DNA from: JAJDXO01 sp965221855
Lineage (GTDB): Bacteria; Pseudomonadota; Alphaproteobacteria; Rhodospirillales; UBA2165
DNA length: 64,000 bases
Assembly: GCA_965221855.1 (NCBI GenBank)
Contig: CBDCSV010000006.1
Location: forward strand, 372,001 to 436,000
Direction of reading: 5' to 3'
Within the stretch, counting starts at the first letter, position 1, and every line of letters starts with the position of its first letter. A program made the position numbers and the translations under genes. Below are positions 61,892 to 64,000 of this stretch, one piece after another. Under the pieces are notes generated by a model. That model searched no databases. It was not told where the DNA came from and saw only the letters and a list, made by a program, of their open reading frames with translations.

Positions 61892-62167
61892 ATGATGGCG
61901 CTCGAGAGAGGGGAAACGATCGGCCTTTGGGCGGCGGCCTTCGTCGTCTCGGAGGACGCCTTGAGGGATCGCTTCATGTCGCTGACCGGCAGCAGCCCGG
62001 ACCAATTTCGCGACGGCATCACCGAACCGGCGTTTCTCGTCGGGGTGCTGGATTTCATCCTCGGGCACGAGCCGGACCTGCTCGGCTTTTGTGAACGGCA
62101 CGGGCTGGAGCCGACGGAACCCGCCGAGGCGCGGCGGGTCCTCGCCGGACCGGAGACGGAGATTTGA
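61892..62167 (+). CDS. DUF3572 protein
   Basis: 91 residues, helical, with LWAAAFVVSEDALRDRFMSL and FLVGVLDFILGHEPDLLGFC typical for DUF3572, a small alphaproteobacterial family of unknown function. It starts 18 bases after the DUF1194 gene and is probably cotranscribed. Its last 19 codons plus stop (62108-62168) recur, 87 percent identical, at 62938-62998 behind the toxin-antitoxin genes. Confidence 0.85.
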   Translation: MMALERGETIGLWAAAFVVSEDALRDRFMSLTGSSPDQFRDGITEPAFLVGVLDFILGHEPDLLGFCERHGLEPTEPAEARRVLAGPETEI

Positions 62168-62168
62168 G
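62108..62168 (+). repeat. 61-bp direct repeat, left copy (end of DUF3572 gene)
   Basis: Codes EPTEPAEARRVLAGPETEI and stop. Compared with 62938-62998 there are 8 differences in 61 positions. The toxin-antitoxin pair lies exactly between the copies. Confidence 0.9.
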
Positions 62169-62235
62169 TCCCAACCTTCGACTTGATTGCATCGCAATCA
62201 CTGCGTAGGGTTCGCTTCAAAGGGCCGCGGAGGAC

Positions 62236-62484
62236 ATGGACATGGCGAGCATCACGATTCGCAATCTGGATGACGACGTAAAGACCCGGCTTCGCACGCG
62301 GGCGGCAGGCAACGGCCGTTCGATGGAAGAGGAGGCACGGCTGATTTTGCGCGAGGCGGTCGGACGGGAAGCCGAGCCGAAGAATCTGGCCGCCTTCATC
62401 CACGAGTGCTTCGCACCCTTCGGCGGTGTGGAACTCGAACTGCCGCCGCGCGGACCGATGCGCGAGCCGCCGCACTTCGATTGA
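62236..62484 (+). CDS. fitA: Ribbon-helix-helix antitoxin (FitA/VapB type)
   Basis: 82 residues (a start at ATG 62242 is also possible). ASITIRNLDDDVKTRLRTRA and GRSMEEEARLILREAVG are the FitA-like RHH fold that binds DNA as a dimer; the C-terminal tail (AFIHECFAPFGGVELELPPR) should wrap around the toxin. It represses its own operon with the toxin, whose gene starts ten bases after the stop. Confidence 0.9.
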   Translation: MDMASITIRNLDDDVKTRLRTRAAGNGRSMEEEARLILREAVGREAEPKNLAAFIHECFAPFGGVELELPPRGPMREPPHFD

Positions 62485-62494
62485 GACATTGGCC

Positions 62495-62917
62495 ATGCTG
62501 GTGATCGACACGAATGTGCTGTCCGAGTTGATGCGGCCCACGCCCGACTCCGTCGTGGCGTCGTGGATCGCGGAGCGTGCGACAGCGAGTTTGTACCTCA
62601 CGGCGGTCAGCGAAGCGGAATTGCGCTTCGGCCTTGCGATCATGCCGCCGGGCAGGCGGCGGGACGGATTGGCGGAAGGACTGGAACGGATGTTGCGCTC
62701 CGGCTTTGCCAACCGCGTTCTGCCATTCGACAGCACCGCCGCATCCGCCTATGCGGAAATAGCTTCCGCCCGGCGAGCGATCGGCCGGCCGATGCCTGAG
62801 GCCGACTGCCAGATCGCAGCCATCGCCCGCTCGCGCGGCATGGCGGTCGTGACGCGCAACGTGCGGGACTTCGCGGACTCGGGCATCGACGTGATGGACC
62901 CGTGGACGGACGGATGA
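62495..62917 (+). CDS. fitB: PIN-domain toxin (FitB/VapC type)
   Basis: 140 residues. The acidic active-site residues are in VIDTNVLSELMRP, VSEAELRFGL, PEADCQIAAIARSRG and VVTRNVRDF, the PIN ribonuclease quartet. It cleaves RNA, often tRNA, when freed from the antitoxin. Start chosen at ATG 62495; an earlier frame overlaps the antitoxin gene. Confidence 0.93.
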   Translation: MLVIDTNVLSELMRPTPDSVVASWIAERATASLYLTAVSEAELRFGLAIMPPGRRRDGLAEGLERMLRSGFANRVLPFDSTAASAYAEIASARRAIGRPMPEADCQIAAIARSRGMAVVTRNVRDFADSGIDVMDPWTDG

Positions 62918-62937
62918 GCAATTCGCCGCAGGCGACG

Positions 62938-62998
62938 GAGCCGACGGAGGCCGCCGAGGCGCGGCGCGTCCCCGCCGGGCTCGAAACGGAGATTTGAG
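62938..62998 (+). repeat. 61-bp direct repeat, right copy (relic of the DUF3572 gene end)
   Basis: It would code EPTEAAEARRVPAGLETEI plus stop, in register with the left copy at 62108-62168, but has no upstream gene of its own. It marks the right boundary of the toxin-antitoxin insert. 62999-63044 holds nothing further. Confidence 0.88.
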
Positions 62999-63044
62999 GT
63001 CCGGCGGCAGGCGCGGAGCCTGGGTTCAGGAAATCGGTTCGCGG

Positions 63045-63716
63045 CTAGTCCGTCAGGTTGGCAAATGGCCGTTGCCCGTATTTTTCCTTAAACATTTGAA
63101 TAAGTCGGTGCTCAACCTCCCTCGGGTTCTCCTCTGGTGTCGTCATCCAGCAAACCCTGAGATCACCCGAGGATTTAAGTTGCCACAAATATCGGCCACC
63201 CCAGTGCCCCACACGACGTCCTTGGCCAAAGCGCACCAAGGCCCGCACGCGGGTCCGAAGAGAACCTCTGGGTCCGCCCCCGGCCTTGCCGATATACAGA
63301 ACCTTGGCGCCATCTACCCAGTTCGACCGCAGTTTGGAAATTGGGACGTTCGGGTCCCGGCCTCTAAAAAAACCTCCGCTGCCAGTGACCAGGAACCGGG
63401 GACGGCCTAATTCTGGTAGAAGAACCAGGTAGACTCCGCCTTCTTTGTCCGGCAATTTCTTGCAGCCGCTCTTGATAAGCTCTCGGATCGAACAGCAACC
63501 GTCGAACTTGAGCTGACAGAAGTGTGTCTCAGAATTTGAGGAACAAGCCGTGTTCGGCATCGGCCCGCCGTAGTTCCTACGCCAGCGATAATATGTCTGT
63601 CTTGACACGCCGATCAGGCGACATGCCTCGGTGACCGTTCGGCCAAGCGCCAGAAGTGCGTCCGCTTCCCGCAAATGGTTGATGATCTGTTCGGCCGAAA
63701 GGCGTTTCCTCGGCAT
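63045..63716 (-). CDS. Chimera: IS3 OrfA helix-turn-helix fused to a GIY-YIG-like nuclease domain
   Basis: 223 residues from ATG 63716 (AAGGAG upstream). Residues 1-47 (MPRKRLSAEQIINHLREADA, VTEACRLIGVSRQTYYRWRR, NYGG) are the start of an IS3-family OrfA. After NYGGP the protein changes to MPNTACSSNSETHFCQLKFD. The C-terminal half has GGVYLVLLPE and VLYIGKAGGG (GIY…YIG), SLRTRVRALVRF (Arg), RVGHWGGRYLWQL, REVEHRLIQMFKEKYG (catalytic Glu) and PFANL, the layout of GIY-YIG nucleases. The in-frame junction may be an accident of a truncated IS3 copy or a functional fusion. IS3 OrfB is missing. Confidence 0.75.
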   Translation of the reverse strand: MPRKRLSAEQIINHLREADALLALGRTVTEACRLIGVSRQTYYRWRRNYGGPMPNTACSSNSETHFCQLKFDGCCSIRELIKSGCKKLPDKEGGVYLVLLPELGRPRFLVTGSGGFFRGRDPNVPISKLRSNWVDGAKVLYIGKAGGGPRGSLRTRVRALVRFGQGRRVGHWGGRYLWQLKSSGDLRVCWMTTPEENPREVEHRLIQMFKEKYGQRPFANLTD

Positions 63717-63793
63717 CTCTGCTCCTTTCTTCACTCAGTAAATAGACCGTTAATCGGGCAAGGTCACTCCGGCAGGCCGGGACCCAACCGGGC

Positions 63794-64000
63794 TCACGAA
63801 CCCCCGTCGACCGCGGCGGCCCACGCGGCCAGTTCGTCCGCCGGAACGTCGCCGGCCGAGAGTATGACGGTGCAGGTTTGCGGGCCGCCCCGCCGTTCGA
63901 AGACCAGGACCGGGCGCTTGACGCGGACGCCGTAGGACGGCGAGTGGTCGCCCTCCTCCAGCCGGCCCGCCCAAAGGCCGCTCTCCAGGCAGGCGGCGGT
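63794..64000 (-). CDS. Hypothetical protein, C-terminal part (gene begins right of window)
   Basis: 68 codons in the standard high-GC codon pattern up to TGA at 63794-63796: ACLESGLWAGRLEEGDHSPS, GVRVKRPVLVFERRGGPQTC, LSAGDVPADELAAWAAAVDG. I do not recognise the family. It is transcribed away from the right edge toward the chimeric gene. Confidence 0.65.
   Translation of the reverse strand, partial: TAACLESGLWAGRLEEGDHSPSYGVRVKRPVLVFERRGGPQTCTVILSAGDVPADELAAWAAAVDGGS

Noticed and set aside
1..64000. CRISPR array, tRNA or rRNA genes, prophage
   Set aside because: No spaced short repeats, no cloverleaf-like sequences in the gaps, and no phage structural genes; the lysozyme alone is not enough for a prophage.

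Overview
The window looks like a chromosomal segment of a GC-rich alphaproteobacterium, probably of the Rhodospirillales or a neighbouring order. This is inferred from codon use and gene content: a CycM-type membrane-anchored cytochrome c, HisN, DUF1194, DUF3572 and SDHAF4 (DUF1674) proteins, a small (about 96 nt) SRP RNA upstream of dnaX, an uppP-GST(FzlA-like)-SDR block, and the order hydrolase-GT4-GT9-thrS-infC. No rRNA, tRNA or CRISPR array was seen.

Layout. 1-4.5 kb: end of rmuC, a cupin, an orphan molybdenum hydroxylase large subunit, a GNAT acetyltransferase and recR. 4.5-7.4 kb: a plus-strand insert between recR and ybaB, carrying two tandem secreted-protein paralogues and a GH24 muramidase with LysM; it splits the usual dnaX-ybaB-recR operon. 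7.4-9.7 kb: ybaB, dnaX and the 4.5S/SRP RNA gene. 9.7-11 kb: a complete IS256-family element just upstream of the SRP RNA promoter. 11-14.7 kb: nudC, pheA, two tandem hairpin repeats, cytochrome c, hisN. 14.7-22.1 kb: a yejABEF-type peptide transporter with an aldehyde dehydrogenase gene inside it. 22-28.4 kb: uppP, GST, TPR protein, SDR, hydrolase and two glycosyltransferases. 28.4-31.3 kb: thrS with a complete threonine attenuator (leader peptide with eight consecutive Thr codons, antiterminator and terminator), then infC.

From 31.3 to about 60 kb the region is rich in insertion sequences. An IS66-family element sits inside an IS630-family element. Right of it lies the 3' end of a tctC gene followed by tctA, tctB and a cupin, then SDHAF4, rsmB, a frameshifted heparinase, a nucleotide-sugar dehydrogenase and an O-antigen ligase. 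Next come an ISAs1-family element and the 5' part of tctC, which abuts a second, intact IS630 copy. The two tctC parts are therefore at opposite ends of the segment, as if it were circularly permuted around IS630. 47.9-58.5 kb is a catabolic-looking block: esterase, GST, keto-pentenoate hydratase, metallo-hydrolase, quinone-oxidoreductase, NMT1-like binding protein, pyruvate carboxylase, reductive-dehalogenase-like protein. A second ISAs1 copy in inverse orientation closes it.

60-64 kb: an LLM flavin oxidoreductase, DUF1194 and DUF3572 proteins, a FitAB/VapBC toxin-antitoxin pair lying between two copies of the DUF3572 gene 3' end, a chimeric gene joining an IS3 OrfA helix-turn-helix to a GIY-YIG-like nuclease domain, and a partial gene at the right edge.

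The best candidates for something undescribed are the thrS attenuator with a near-leaderless leader peptide, the muramidase plus duplicated secreted-protein module (possible effector-immunity pair), and the HTH/GIY-YIG fusion.
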